IMG/VR virus record: IMGVR_UViG_3300030329_004322
Span: 1 to 40,284 of that record
DNA length: 40,284 nucleotides
Reading direction: 5' to 3' (one strand)
Source of the DNA: a virus
Positions 31,550-37,992 of this stretch are shown one piece after another. A program made the position numbers and the translations under genes. The notes under the pieces were generated by a model, which did no database searches, was not told where the DNA came from, and saw nothing but the letters and a program-made list of their open reading frames with translations. The stretch's first letter is position 1; every line of letters starts with the position of its first letter.

Positions 31550-31801
31550 TTACTGAATCTGAGAGTGCAGTTTCTCCCGAATCAGCAGGTCCTCAGCCCT
31601 CTCGACCCTCTGGCTCACCAGGTCCTCAATCTTCTCAATTTGCTGGCTCACCACCAGAAGCTGCTCAGAAACGTCGCCCAAAAAACGCTCGGATTCGCTG
31701 TAGGTATCTCTTTTATCGACCAGGACTGCGGAGAACTCACGCAATGACTCCAGGGTCGCAACCAACAACTCCAAGCAATCCCTCTCAAGGCTCCTCGCCA
31801 T
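31550..31801 (-). CDS. Coiled-coil protein
   Basis: An 83-aa protein from ATG 31801; GTG 31813 in the same frame is an alternative and neither has a strong ribosome site. The whole product is a charged helix with heptad spacing (FLGDVSEQLLVVSQQIEKIE, then DLVSQRVERAEDLL). Its frame ends three bases before the inverted repeat. It may be a small DNA-packaging or assembly factor, but only the coiled coil can be supported. Confidence 0.55.
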   Translation of the reverse strand: MARSLERDCLELLVATLESLREFSAVLVDKRDTYSESERFLGDVSEQLLVVSQQIEKIEDLVSQRVERAEDLLIREKLHSQIQ

Positions 31802-31813
31802 ACCACCACTCAC

Positions 31814-32281
31814 CCTTTCAGCCTAATCCAACAGACCCTTCCCGAATGAAATCAGAGGCCTACCGAATGAAATTACAGGCCTACCGAACACATTTCCCCA
31901 CCTCCCTAATTACCCCCCCGCGAACAAACCCACTCTTCCCTGTTTGTTCGATCCACACCAAGAACCTAACAGAAAACACACCAAACCGCCCACCACCAAA
32001 AGAACCTTCTGTCAGCGGCCCCCTCGGTTCACCCACCGTCCAACAGAAACACAACCATAACTACCCAATACTACAACACTTACGACCCACCGCCCTCAGA
32101 AAGCGACCAACAGACCGCACCTCCCCGGGACAGTCCCAAGAAATATCCCAACAAGAGTGTCTCGTTATCTGCACCCAGCATACACCTACCCCCCCCCAAC
32201 AGTAACTACTATCTGGAACGGGTAGTGCCTTGCAGCACAGCCCATTATGGCAGTTTTGGACATGTGAGCACCACACAGAAC
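31814..32281. other. C/A-rich non-coding tract with repeats and a hairpin
   Basis: About 470 bases with very few G residues on the plus strand, unlike the rest of the window. It contains a direct repeat CCGAATGAAAT followed by an AGGCCTA box (31842-31884, two copies) and a perfect 9-bp hairpin CGAACAAAC/GTTTGTTCG with a 12-nt loop (31921-31950). Homopolymeric C runs also occur. No frame with a ribosome site and protein-like composition is present. The minus strand would give a G/T-rich leader upstream of the coiled-coil gene. It may be a cis-acting site or an untranslated regulatory RNA. Confidence 0.5.
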
Positions 32282-32662
32282 CTAAATCCACGGCTCACGC
32301 CTTCCACCATCATACAACCGCGCATGATCCTCGCGAACAAGCAACTGACACACATCCGTGCGCACACCACCGTTTATAACATACGGCGTAGCTAACACAC
32401 GACCAAACTTGCCACGACCCTCATGAGACTCAAACTCAATAGAATCAGCACTTTCAAGAACCTCCCGCAACCGAGCCGAAGCAGCCAAACCAAGAGCCTT
32501 CTCAACCTTGTTCCGCGTACGGCACTCAGGAGTGTTGATACCAGCAAAGCGAAGCCGAAGCTTCAGGCTTACGTCAAACCCCAGGTCAGCCAACACGTCA
32601 ATCGTGTCACCATCAAGGACACGCACAAGCTTACAACCGTAGTAGTACTTAGCGTGAGGCAT
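32282..32662 (-). CDS. Thermonuclease (staphylococcal nuclease-like)
   Basis: A 126-aa SNase-fold nuclease that would cut DNA or RNA in a calcium-dependent way. Visible residues: DGDTID (D19), R38 in RFAGINTPE with E46, and R88 in GKFGRVLA, matching D21, R35, E43 and R87 of staphylococcal nuclease. The residue equivalent to D40 is Asn (N43). There is no signal peptide, so it acts in the infected cell, perhaps in host DNA breakdown or in genome processing near the packaging genes. Start ATG 32662. Confidence 0.88.
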   Translation of the reverse strand: MPHAKYYYGCKLVRVLDGDTIDVLADLGFDVSLKLRLRFAGINTPECRTRNKVEKALGLAASARLREVLESADSIEFESHEGRGKFGRVLATPYVINGGVRTDVCQLLVREDHARLYDGGRREPWI

Positions 32663-32838
32663 AACCGTGAGACTGCGACCCCCAAATGCGACTTACCACA
32701 AACCACAGACTTGATAGGACTTGGTATAGCAAAACCAGAATTTGCTCAGATTTCCTGAGAGAAGGGAAAAAGTAGTTGGGGTGGGGGCTTCCGGATTCGT
32801 GATGTTTTCGGCTTCGTATATCGTTGTTTTTTATGGCC

Positions 32839-33330
32839 TTAGGTGGGCTTCTCGTCCTGGCCCTTGCCCCTGTCCCCTGTCCCCTCACTCATTAGTTGTG
32901 CTTCTGGATTGCTCCCAGTTTCGGGAGATTCTACCCCGTTTTCAGGGGTTTCAATAAGTCCCTCTACTACCTCAGCCGCTTCAAAGCCAAGGGCCGACAG
33001 CAGGTCTCCCGTGTCCATCTCCCCGAGATCGGCCGTTGTCGTGTGCGTCACCACAGTTTTGGGCATCCTGCTTGCCACGATTGCCACCATCTTCGCCACG
33101 ATTCGCTCATCTCTGGAATTTAGCAACCGGTGCATGGCACCCTCTCCAGCCGTCTCTATGCCCCTGCTTTTCAGATCAGCCTTTACATCATCGGGCAGTG
33201 TTGTCTCCTCTATGGGCCAGTCTAAGGCCTCAGCCAAGGCCATGTCGTATCTGTCCCACCTTCCGATGTTCAGACCCGTTTGGTTGCGGATGGCGACTTT
33301 CTGACGGAGTGCCTGTGCGGAGCCAGTCAT
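32839..33330 (-). CDS. Possible terminase small subunit (by position)
   Basis: A 163-aa protein. The frame is open to 33546, but the upstream part reads through poly-Pro, low-complexity DNA, so ATG 33330 is preferred although its GAGG lies very close. The N-terminal half is helical with GLNIGRWDRYDMALAEALDW and a later SRDERIVAKMVAIVASRM; the C-terminus is acidic and disordered. It is first in the minus-strand series leading to terL, where a DNA-recognising small terminase could lie, but no signature motif is visible. It could equally be an unrelated regulator. Confidence 0.5.
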   Translation of the reverse strand: MTGSAQALRQKVAIRNQTGLNIGRWDRYDMALAEALDWPIEETTLPDDVKADLKSRGIETAGEGAMHRLLNSRDERIVAKMVAIVASRMPKTVVTHTTTADLGEMDTGDLLSALGFEAAEVVEGLIETPENGVESPETGSNPEAQLMSEGTGDRGKGQDEKPT

Positions 33331-33491
33331 ACCTCTATGGTATGGTGTGGGGTGGCGGGGGTCAAGGGGTGGGGTGGGATGTTTTTTTTTGGTGGGTGGG
33401 GTGTGGGAACTTTGCAGGCCTGGCCTCACGTTTCCGCTGTTTCTGGCTGCGGTGTTGTCGGGCCACTTCTGGTTTATTTTGGATATTTTGC

Positions 33492-33520
33492 TTGACACCG
33501 GACGCAGGGTGCCGTATCCT
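33492..33520 (+). promoter_or_regulatory. Sigma70-like promoter for the right early arm
   Basis: TTGACA (33492-33497), a 17-base spacer and TATCCT (33515-33520), 45 bases upstream of the first gene of the arm. The spacer end and downstream flank (CAGGGTGCCG then TATCCTTTGGGC) resemble those of the promoter at 37177-37205, so the two share more than the hexamers. It faces away from the minus-strand genes. Confidence 0.8.
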
Positions 33521-33565
33521 TTGGGCGTTCGCAGGACATACACCACTACCGTAGGAGGTCAGAAG

Positions 33566-33850
33566 ATGTCACGAACGAATCAACACACGCTTGCCGTCGA
33601 GCCGGACGACGCCGTTGTCGTCTCGTTCTGTCCGGCCGTGGTCGATGCCGACGACCTATTTTCGGCGCTCGCCGGTCTGTTCTCTGGCGATGTCTACGCG
33701 AATCAGTGGGACGATCACGGCGAGCACGTCCAGGTACACGCTCGCCTGAAGGGCAGCGAGCCGCCATTGGCCGGCGACGAAGATGTCGAGCCGGTCGTCC
33801 GTGGCCCGTATCCTTACGGCGACTCGACCGCGACGAACTACGACCGATGA
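33566..33850 (+). CDS. Hypothetical acidic protein, first gene of the right arm
   Basis: A 94-aa acidic protein. ATG 33566 follows GTAGGAGGTCAGAAG, a strong ribosome site, and lies just downstream of the promoter at 33492. The product has an alternating hydrophobic start (DDAVVVSFCPAVVDADDLFS) and a Gly/Pro/Asp-rich end. As the first early gene it may act on the host, but no motif supports a function. Confidence 0.65.
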   Translation: MSRTNQHTLAVEPDDAVVVSFCPAVVDADDLFSALAGLFSGDVYANQWDDHGEHVQVHARLKGSEPPLAGDEDVEPVVRGPYPYGDSTATNYDR

Positions 33851-33893
33851 TCTAAAGGGTCTTTATTACGACTGTTACACGGTATAGGTCGAA

Positions 33894-33909
33894 ACGGGCG
33901 CAAGCCCGT
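33894..33909 (+). other. GNRA-capped hairpin
   Basis: ACGGGC-GCAA-GCCCGT, a 6-bp stem with a GCAA tetraloop, lies in the 113-nt gap between the 33566 and 33964 genes. The stable tetraloop suggests an mRNA-stabilising element. A weak -10-like TATAGG at 33873-33878 has no good -35. Confidence 0.5.
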
Positions 33910-33963
33910 CACGGGGTATTTGCCCTGTCTGACGAGACCAACACACCAAACGAGGAGGAAACC

Positions 33964-34371
33964 ATGACTACCACACACGAAGAATACGAAAAGCGCGAGT
34001 CCAAGGCCTTCCACCAGCAGATGGCAAACACCAAGGCCGACCCATACCGGAAGGAAGGCGGGGAAGCTTTCACCCGAGCACTCACAGAATACCCCGAGGT
34101 CGTCGCAGAGCGCGCAGAGTGGGCGATTGACGGAAACTACGGATACGGGGCAATGCAGTATCTGCGCGGCCTGTGTGGGACACAGAACAGCAAGAGGGTG
34201 TGCCTGTTCTACACAATCGCTGGGCTCGAATGGCGCACATCCCCTTACTACGCAGGCAAGGCTTGGAAAACCCTAAACAAGAAACAGCAGACCCACATAA
34301 ACGGGTTGTTCGATACGATCCTAAACACTCCACGGTATGCCCTCGAACGTGTAGCCGGGGAGGTGGAGTGA
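33964..34371 (+). CDS. Hypothetical protein
   Basis: A 135-aa soluble protein behind GAGGAGGAAACC. It is helical, with Trp/Tyr-rich parts (EWAIDGNYGYGAMQYLRGLC, then CLFYTIAGLEWRTSPYYAG). It may form a compact helical domain. Function unknown. It overlaps the next gene by one base (TGATG), indicating coupling. Confidence 0.65.
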   Translation: MTTTHEEYEKRESKAFHQQMANTKADPYRKEGGEAFTRALTEYPEVVAERAEWAIDGNYGYGAMQYLRGLCGTQNSKRVCLFYTIAGLEWRTSPYYAGKAWKTLNKKQQTHINGLFDTILNTPRYALERVAGEVE

Positions 34372-34565
34372 TGACACGCAAGGAGAAACGACGGGTTCTG
34401 TCATTTTTGAATACCGCAGGGTACGAACTCGGAAACCTTGACGGTACAGAGGACTGGGGATGGGATGGGTGCGAACTTGCAAAAGTTCTCGCAAAATCTT
34501 GGGAAATCGACATGGACACATTACGAGACTATCCCGAAACCCTATTTGGAAAGGGGGATTTCTAA
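34371..34565 (+). CDS. Hypothetical small protein
   Basis: A 64-aa protein starting MTRKEKRRVLSFLNTAGYEL. ATG 34371 shares a base with the previous stop and follows GGGGAGGTGGAG. A basic first helix is followed by an acidic helix (DGCELAKVLAKSWEIDMDTL). It might be a small DNA- or protein-binding regulator, but no family is recognised. Confidence 0.6.
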   Translation: MTRKEKRRVLSFLNTAGYELGNLDGTEDWGWDGCELAKVLAKSWEIDMDTLRDYPETLFGKGDF

Positions 34566-34573
34566 AGGGGCCG

Positions 34574-34596
34574 TGTGGGGGCGGCAATCCCCCACA
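34574..34596 (+). other. Intergenic hairpin
   Basis: A perfect 8-bp stem, TGTGGGGG/CCCCCACA, with a 7-nt loop between the 34371 and 34646 genes. No T-tract follows. It is similar in placement to the hairpins at 341-359 and 771-790. Confidence 0.5.
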
Positions 34597-34645
34597 AACA
34601 GGAACGGCCAAGTCGTTTAGGCACACCACAAAAGAGAGGTTTCAG

Positions 34646-34915
34646 ATGGCCTTTTACGCGAACCACCTGCGCAGCCATGGGCAGGGCCCGCTGTATCAAT
34701 TCGGAATCGGAAAACAATATTACGGCCGGACAGTCCGACTGTCGCTTGGTGGGTATGCCTGGGGATGGCGCAAGTTTGGCCTCGGCAAGATGTCACTGTC
34801 CAAACGGGAATATGGCAATAAGGCTCTGTTTTTCGGCCCCTTCCGTGTGTTGAGATTCCCCAAGGTGTGCCATGTGGGATTTTGGCCCCTGACACTGACG
34901 TTTATTTGGAAGTGA
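34646..34915 (+). CDS. Hypothetical basic aromatic protein
   Basis: An 89-aa protein from ATG 34646 behind AAAGAGAGGTTTCAG. It is basic and rich in Gly, Tyr, Phe and Trp (LYQFGIGKQYYGRTVRLS, GGYAWGWRKFGLG), with a hydrophobic end (VCHVGFWPLTLTFIW). A small beta-barrel or membrane-associated protein is possible. Other frames over the same bases are open but lack a ribosome site. Confidence 0.55.
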   Translation: MAFYANHLRSHGQGPLYQFGIGKQYYGRTVRLSLGGYAWGWRKFGLGKMSLSKREYGNKALFFGPFRVLRFPKVCHVGFWPLTLTFIWK

Positions 34916-34944
34916 ACACACCAACAACAGAAAGGGACCACACG

Positions 34945-35136
34945 ATGACACGCGACCAAGACGGAAACCCCGTCCACAAAAACATCGAACCGGACACAAG
35001 GACCGGATGGCGCGTCACCGTCTGGTTCGGCACCGACCCGGCGACCGATATCCGACGTTACGTATACCTCACCCGCGCCCAGGCTCGACGGGCTGACATC
35101 AGCGACGACATCGGCATACACGGCCGCATCGGCTGA
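34945..35136 (+). CDS. Hypothetical small protein
   Basis: A 63-aa protein. ATG 34945 follows AAAGGGACCACACG, closely matching the leader of the 829 gene; the frame is open further upstream without a start site. The core WRVTVWFGTDPATDIRRYVY is a predicted beta hairpin followed by a helix (RAQARRADISDDI). Its stop is followed at once by leader repeat copy B. Confidence 0.6.
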   Translation: MTRDQDGNPVHKNIEPDTRTGWRVTVWFGTDPATDIRRYVYLTRAQARRADISDDIGIHGRIG

Positions 35137-35237
35137 CCGCTCCACCCGGCCTGGCGGGTTATCCAGGAACACAGGAAGGGTTCCCAGGTCGAATCGATCG
35201 GCTGGCGAGGGAGCACAGACACAAAGGAGGCAGCGCG
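35137..35237 (+). repeat. Structured leader repeat, copy B
   Basis: It fills the gap between two genes. Proposed H-type pseudoknot: P1 ACCCG/CGGGT enclosing loop GCCTGG, whose CCTGG pairs with CCAGG just downstream. Next comes the bulged hairpin: outer GTTC/GAGC (one G-U pair), CCA/TGG, then GTCGA pairing with TCGGC. The 3' end carries AAAGGAGG. P1 differs from copies D and E, and the outer stem from copies A and D, but pairing is kept. Confidence 0.85.
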
Positions 35238-35444
35238 ATGATGATCCTCGACATCGAAGACGGTCGCTTCATTCTCTATGATCACGACGACGGCAAGACG
35301 ACATTCGATTCCCCCGAAGAAGTTAATTCGTGGCTGGCGAAGCAGGGCGCCGGGTCAGTCATGTGCTCGTCCAGCATTGACTTCCCTGAAGAGGAAGGGA
35401 TGACACACATCGAAGTGGACGTTGCACTCGGGAGTTACTTCTGA
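35238..35444 (+). CDS. Hypothetical small acidic protein behind leader copy B
   Basis: A 68-aa acidic protein that begins with two ATG codons; the first is 10 bases after AAAGGAGG. It reads MMILDIEDGRFILYDHDDGK, then TTFDSPEEVNSWLAKQGAG. The beta-start and the SPEEVNSWL helix suggest a small alpha/beta fold. Function unknown. It is a member of the leader-linked cassette series. Confidence 0.65.
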   Translation: MMILDIEDGRFILYDHDDGKTTFDSPEEVNSWLAKQGAGSVMCSSSIDFPEEEGMTHIEVDVALGSYF

Positions 35445-35547
35445 CCGCTCCACCCGGCCTGGCGGGTTACCCAGGCAAACAGGAAGGGTTCCCAGGTCGA
35501 ATCGCTCGGCTGGCGAGGGAGCAACAGAGACACACAGGAGGCTCACA
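35445..35547 (+). repeat. Structured leader repeat, copy C
   Basis: P1 is ACCCG/CGGGT as in copy B, and the pseudoknot pairing CCTGG/CCAGG is kept although flanking bases vary (TTACCCAGGCAAAC instead of TTATCCAGGAACAC). The outer hairpin stem is GTTC/GAGC, and the inner GTCGA/TCGGC is conserved. It ends in CAGGAGGCTCACA and the ATG of the next gene. Confidence 0.85.
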
Positions 35548-35835
35548 ATGACACACTACGTTGTCTACTTCGTTACCCCGCGAGCGAACGGTCTTCCCGA
35601 CGTTTGGACGCTGTCCCGTCCGTACGGTGCCCCTGCGGCCTACGACAGCCTGTCCGATGCCGAGGATGCCGCTCGCGAGTGCGCCGCTGCTTGGCCGAAG
35701 GGTTACGTAGACCGCGAGTGGGCTGTCGTTCGTCAGGTGTCGGAGGAATTTGAGGAGGCGCGGTTCATCCCGAACCCCGACAACCAAGACCACCCGAACC
35801 GAAAGTTCGTTAACTCGCGAACGAGTCGGATCTGA
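35548..35835 (+). CDS. Hypothetical protein behind leader copy C
   Basis: A 95-aa protein from ATG 35548, 8 bases after the leader's AGGAGG. The start MTHYVVYFVTPRANGLPDVW and the later AARECAAAWPKGYVDREWAV suggest an alternating beta-alpha fold with an acidic helix and a disordered polar tail. Small early phage proteins with this composition are often host-takeover factors, but there is no specific evidence here. Confidence 0.65.
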   Translation: MTHYVVYFVTPRANGLPDVWTLSRPYGAPAAYDSLSDAEDAARECAAAWPKGYVDREWAVVRQVSEEFEEARFIPNPDNQDHPNRKFVNSRTSRI

Positions 35836-35937
35836 CTCGACTCCCGCGCCTGGGCGGTTATCCAGGAACACAGGAACGGACCCCAGGTCGAATCGCTCGG
35901 CTGGCGAGGGGTCGCACAGACACACAGGAGGCTCACG
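35836..35937 (+). repeat. Structured leader repeat, copy D
   Basis: P1 CCGC/GCGG (35844-35847 with 35854-35857) encloses GCCTGG; CCTGG (35849-35853) pairs with CCAGG (35862-35866). The second domain has outer GACC/GGTC (35879-35882 with 35910-35913), CCA/TGG, one bulged G, and GTCGA/TCGGC with loop ATCGC. AGGAGGCTCACG precedes the ATG. It is nearly identical to copy A. Confidence 0.87.
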
Positions 35938-36135
35938 ATGACAGACAACCAAGCGGAACGGCTCATGGACAGGTTCGATGAAGGCGTGGACGGCCTGTTA
36001 CGGCACTTGGGAAACAAAAAATATAACGAGGGGGAGGCCGCTCTAATGTGCCTCATAGCGGCTCTGAGCCTACACCAAAGCGACGAGTCATTTAAGCAAT
36101 CTGTCAAAGACCTTTTGAGAAACCTCGACAGCTAA
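35938..36135 (+). CDS. Hypothetical helical protein behind leader copy D
   Basis: A 65-aa mostly helical protein (MTDNQAERLMDRFDEGVDGL, then GEAALMCLIAALSLHQSDE). It may form a helical bundle or dimer. Function unknown. A short AAGGAGGCTCACA site, the 3' end of the leader alone, follows its stop and serves the next gene at 36147. Confidence 0.65.
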   Translation: MTDNQAERLMDRFDEGVDGLLRHLGNKKYNEGEAALMCLIAALSLHQSDESFKQSVKDLLRNLDS

Positions 36136-36146
36136 GGAGGCTCACA

Positions 36147-36503
36147 GTGACACGCGCAAGAATCAAATACGACGTCCGCACAGACAAATACGAAGCAACA
36201 GAGACGAACGCCACGCTCGTCCCCGAGATCACCGAGGGCAGCAAGCAGCTCTTCATCGAGCTTGCCGAAGACGCAGGCAACTGGTCCGGCAGTCCCCTCT
36301 TCGGTGCCAACGTCGGCGGCGACGACGTTTCCAGGGGTCACCTCACTCACCTCAAGAAGCTCGGTCTGGTCACCACCTACGTAGACGAAGACGACCCGAG
36401 CGGCTCAAGATTCAGGCGCGATGCCTGGGTCATCTTCACCGACCTGGGTGTCCGCTACGCAGAGGAACTCGGCATCGACTACCTCCGCGACGAGATTTGC
36501 TGA
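36147..36503 (+). CDS. Possible winged-helix DNA-binding protein
   Basis: A 118-aa protein with GTG start 36147 behind AAGGAGGCTCACA. From about residue 28 it reads like a winged helix: SKQLFIELAEDAGNW, a Gly-rich turn, RGHLTHLKKLGLVTTYVDED (recognition helix and first wing strand), then WVIFTDLGVRYAEELGI. MarR- and similar regulators share this pattern, but the match is only by shape. It would suit a phage transcription regulator in this early arm. Confidence 0.55.
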   Translation: MTRARIKYDVRTDKYEATETNATLVPEITEGSKQLFIELAEDAGNWSGSPLFGANVGGDDVSRGHLTHLKKLGLVTTYVDEDDPSGSRFRRDAWVIFTDLGVRYAEELGIDYLRDEIC

Positions 36504-36606
36504 TCGCTCCACCGCGCCTGGGCGGTTATCCAGGCACACAGGAACGGCTCCCAGGCACACCGAGTGCTGGCGAGGGAGCGCAGAGAATATCATCGGGAGA
36601 AACGAC
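36504..36606 (+). repeat. Structured leader repeat, copy E (most divergent)
   Basis: P1 is ACCGC/GCGGT with the same GCCTGG loop, and CCTGG/CCAGG is conserved. The second domain has outer GCTC/GAGC and inner GCAC/GTGC with loop ACCGA, which replaces GTCGA/TCGGC of the other copies; both stems pair perfectly. After the hairpin the sequence diverges and the ribosome site is CGGGAGAAACGAC instead of AGGAGGCTCACA. Confidence 0.83.
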
Positions 36607-37134
36607 ATGAAAGACCACATCTCCGAAAACATCTCCGCCGTGATCGGGCGCAATTGCGAAGATCCTGCTATCGACCGATACGATTGGGCGGAGTACTGGC
36701 CCGTAGTGGACGAGCATCTACGGGTGATCGATGTTCTGGACTCCGACGGCTCGACCAACCACGTATTGGCCGACGTGCGAGACGGGGAGCTGGCCGTATA
36801 CGACGGCGCGTGTGAGGTGCTCGTCTCTGTCGATCTGGCGATCTCCAGGGGTTTTGGTCCGTATCTCATTTCGGAACACGGATGCCTAATCGCAGCCGCA
36901 GTGGCCGGGAGGCAGGTCGGTCGGGCGATTGCCAAGGACGCACTGTCGCTGCTCGAGGTCGAGGGCGACTCCGAGCTGCTCAGGTGGACGGGGATAGAAA
37001 TAGACGACGGGGACGCCCTGCTTTCAGCGGGACTCTCGCCGTACACGCCCCAATGGGAGGCGGCCGAGTGGGCTGCGCGTGACGAGTTCTACCGATTCAT
37101 CGCACGGCCAGCCCCCAACAACGTGACCGACTGA
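36607..37134 (+). CDS. Hypothetical protein behind leader copy E
   Basis: A 175-aa acidic protein from ATG 36607 behind CGGGAGAAACGAC. It contains Asp-rich segments (DAIDRYDWAEYWP-like start, RVIDVLDSDGSTNHVLADVR) and a helical middle (HGCLIAAAVAGRQVGRAIAK). No membrane segment long enough for insertion and no known domain were recognised. It ends the leader-linked series; a promoter follows. Confidence 0.65.
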   Translation: MKDHISENISAVIGRNCEDPAIDRYDWAEYWPVVDEHLRVIDVLDSDGSTNHVLADVRDGELAVYDGACEVLVSVDLAISRGFGPYLISEHGCLIAAAVAGRQVGRAIAKDALSLLEVEGDSELLRWTGIEIDDGDALLSAGLSPYTPQWEAAEWAARDEFYRFIARPAPNNVTD

Positions 37135-37176
37135 CCGACAGCCTTGTCGCATTGGATACATCTGTGTATTTTTCGC

Positions 37177-37205
37177 TTTACATTTGGGTCAGGTGTCCGT
37201 ATCTT
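37177..37205 (+). promoter_or_regulatory. Sigma70-like promoter before the RHH gene cluster
   Basis: TTTACA (37177-37182), a 17-base spacer and TATCTT (37200-37205), 44 bases upstream of the 37249 gene. The spacer end CAGGTGTCCG and the downstream TAGGC resemble the promoter at 33492-33520, which implies a shared type. Confidence 0.75.
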
Positions 37206-37248
37206 TAGGCACCACAAAGGGAGCAAACCTAAACGAGAGGGTAATAGG

Positions 37249-37500
37249 ATGAGGCGCGAACCGACCGACAAGGACAAAATAGACCTTTTTATCGCCTGGT
37301 GGGGCGAATATGAGCGAACGAGGCGCCAGAACGAGCGCCTATCGGAGGCTCTGGAGGGCCTTGTGGGCTACCTCGATGACCTGCGTCGCGCTGTTGGAGA
37401 CTCGCCGTATCGACTGCCCGACGATGAAATCCCCGTGGAGCCAGTGGTGAAAGCCCGCGCAGTACTGGAAAAGAACTTCTACCGCAAGGAGGAATCTTGA
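37249..37500 (+). CDS. Hypothetical helical protein
   Basis: An 83-aa charged helical protein from ATG 37249 behind GAGAGGGTAATAGG. It reads DKIDLFIAWWGEYERTRRQN, ERLSEALEGLVGYLDDLRRA and ends VVKARAVLEKNFYRKEES. Its layout resembles the 1263 gene product. It is coupled to the RHH gene downstream by a 4-base overlap and is the first gene after the promoter at 37177. Confidence 0.65.
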   Translation: MRREPTDKDKIDLFIAWWGEYERTRRQNERLSEALEGLVGYLDDLRRAVGDSPYRLPDDEIPVEPVVKARAVLEKNFYRKEES

Positions 37501-37652
37501 GCGACGAAAAGAGCGACATTCACATAATCGTAACACGTGAATTCAGAGAGGCCCTGGACGAGGCTCGGGGAGACATCCCGCTGGTCAAATACATCCGAAG
37601 AGCCATCGCAGAACGCATGGATCGGGAACAACAGCCGAGGGGGGGCAGATGA
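37497..37652 (+). CDS. Ribbon-helix-helix (CopG/Arc-like) DNA-binding protein 1
   Basis: A 51-aa protein with TTG start 37497 behind AAGGAGGAATC, overlapping the previous gene. SDIHIIVTREFREALDEARG gives one beta strand then helix A, and LVKYIRRAIAERMDRE gives helix B: a minimal ribbon-helix-helix. Such proteins dimerise and bind operators with the strand. It is a paralogue of the 37831 gene product, sharing the AR(G)-xxx-xxxYxR layout. Probably an early or late gene repressor. Confidence 0.75.
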   Translation: MSDEKSDIHIIVTREFREALDEARGDIPLVKYIRRAIAERMDREQQPRGGR

Positions 37653-37834
37653 TGCGCGAGATTCATCCACGGCACAATGACCCCAGGGTCCTTCACGCCG
37701 GACTAATGATGATGGTAACCAAACGAGCTGCATACGAAGACTCCGATGTCCACACAAGGCGGGGATTTGACTCGCACTTGACGGAGGTCAACGTCCAGCC
37801 CCAAAACCGCCACCCTTGGGGGGGCAGGACATGA
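37649..37834 (+). CDS. Hypothetical small protein between two RHH genes
   Basis: A 61-aa protein starting MMREIHPRHNDPRVLHAGLM, then MMVTKRAAYEDSDVHTRRGF. It overlaps both neighbours by 4 bases (ATGA at each end), so all are translationally coupled. It is rich in His, Arg and Met, with no recognised domain. It may be an accessory of the regulator pair. Confidence 0.55.
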   Translation: MMREIHPRHNDPRVLHAGLMMMVTKRAAYEDSDVHTRRGFDSHLTEVNVQPQNRHPWGGRT

Positions 37835-37992
37835 GCAACGTCAGGGGAAGGCCCAGGAAAAACCACACGCGCCCGATCTTCGTATACCTCACCGAGGAGC
37901 TGAAGGCGGCCGTGGACCAGGCCCGGGGAGAGGATACCCTCGCCCAATACGTGCGAAGCGCCCTCATGGAAAAGGTCGAGCGAGAACAGTAA
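37831..37992 (+). CDS. Ribbon-helix-helix DNA-binding protein 2
   Basis: A 53-aa protein from ATG 37831. A basic arm (MSNVRGRPRKNHTR) with an AT-hook-like GRPRK precedes strand PIFVYLT, helix A (EELKAAVDQARGED) and helix B (LAQYVRSALMEKVEREQ). This is the RHH fold with an added minor-groove contact arm. It resembles the 37497 product, which lacks the arm. Likely a transcription repressor or coregulator acting on phage promoters. Confidence 0.8.
   Translation: MSNVRGRPRKNHTRPIFVYLTEELKAAVDQARGEDTLAQYVRSALMEKVEREQ

Noticed and set aside
32061-32291. 76-aa minus-strand Cys/Trp-rich frame in the G-poor tract
   Set aside because: No ribosome site and composition dictated by the base skew; overlaps the end of the nuclease gene only slightly and has no protein-like features.
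35883-35904. GGTCGAATC in the leaders as a tRNA T-arm
   Set aside because: No acceptor stem, anticodon arm or CCA-compatible partner surrounds it. The bases are better explained by the hairpin with bulged G.
1-36606. Leader repeats as a CRISPR array
   Set aside because: The intervals are whole genes of varying length with ribosome sites, not uniform short spacers, and no cas gene is present.
35355-36717. Antisense open frames across the leader repeats that share a recurring peptide (around ERFDLG and NRPGAVERS)
   Set aside because: The similarity comes from the repeated DNA itself. The frames lack ribosome sites, lie opposite well-supported genes, and the compensatory changes track RNA pairing rather than codons.
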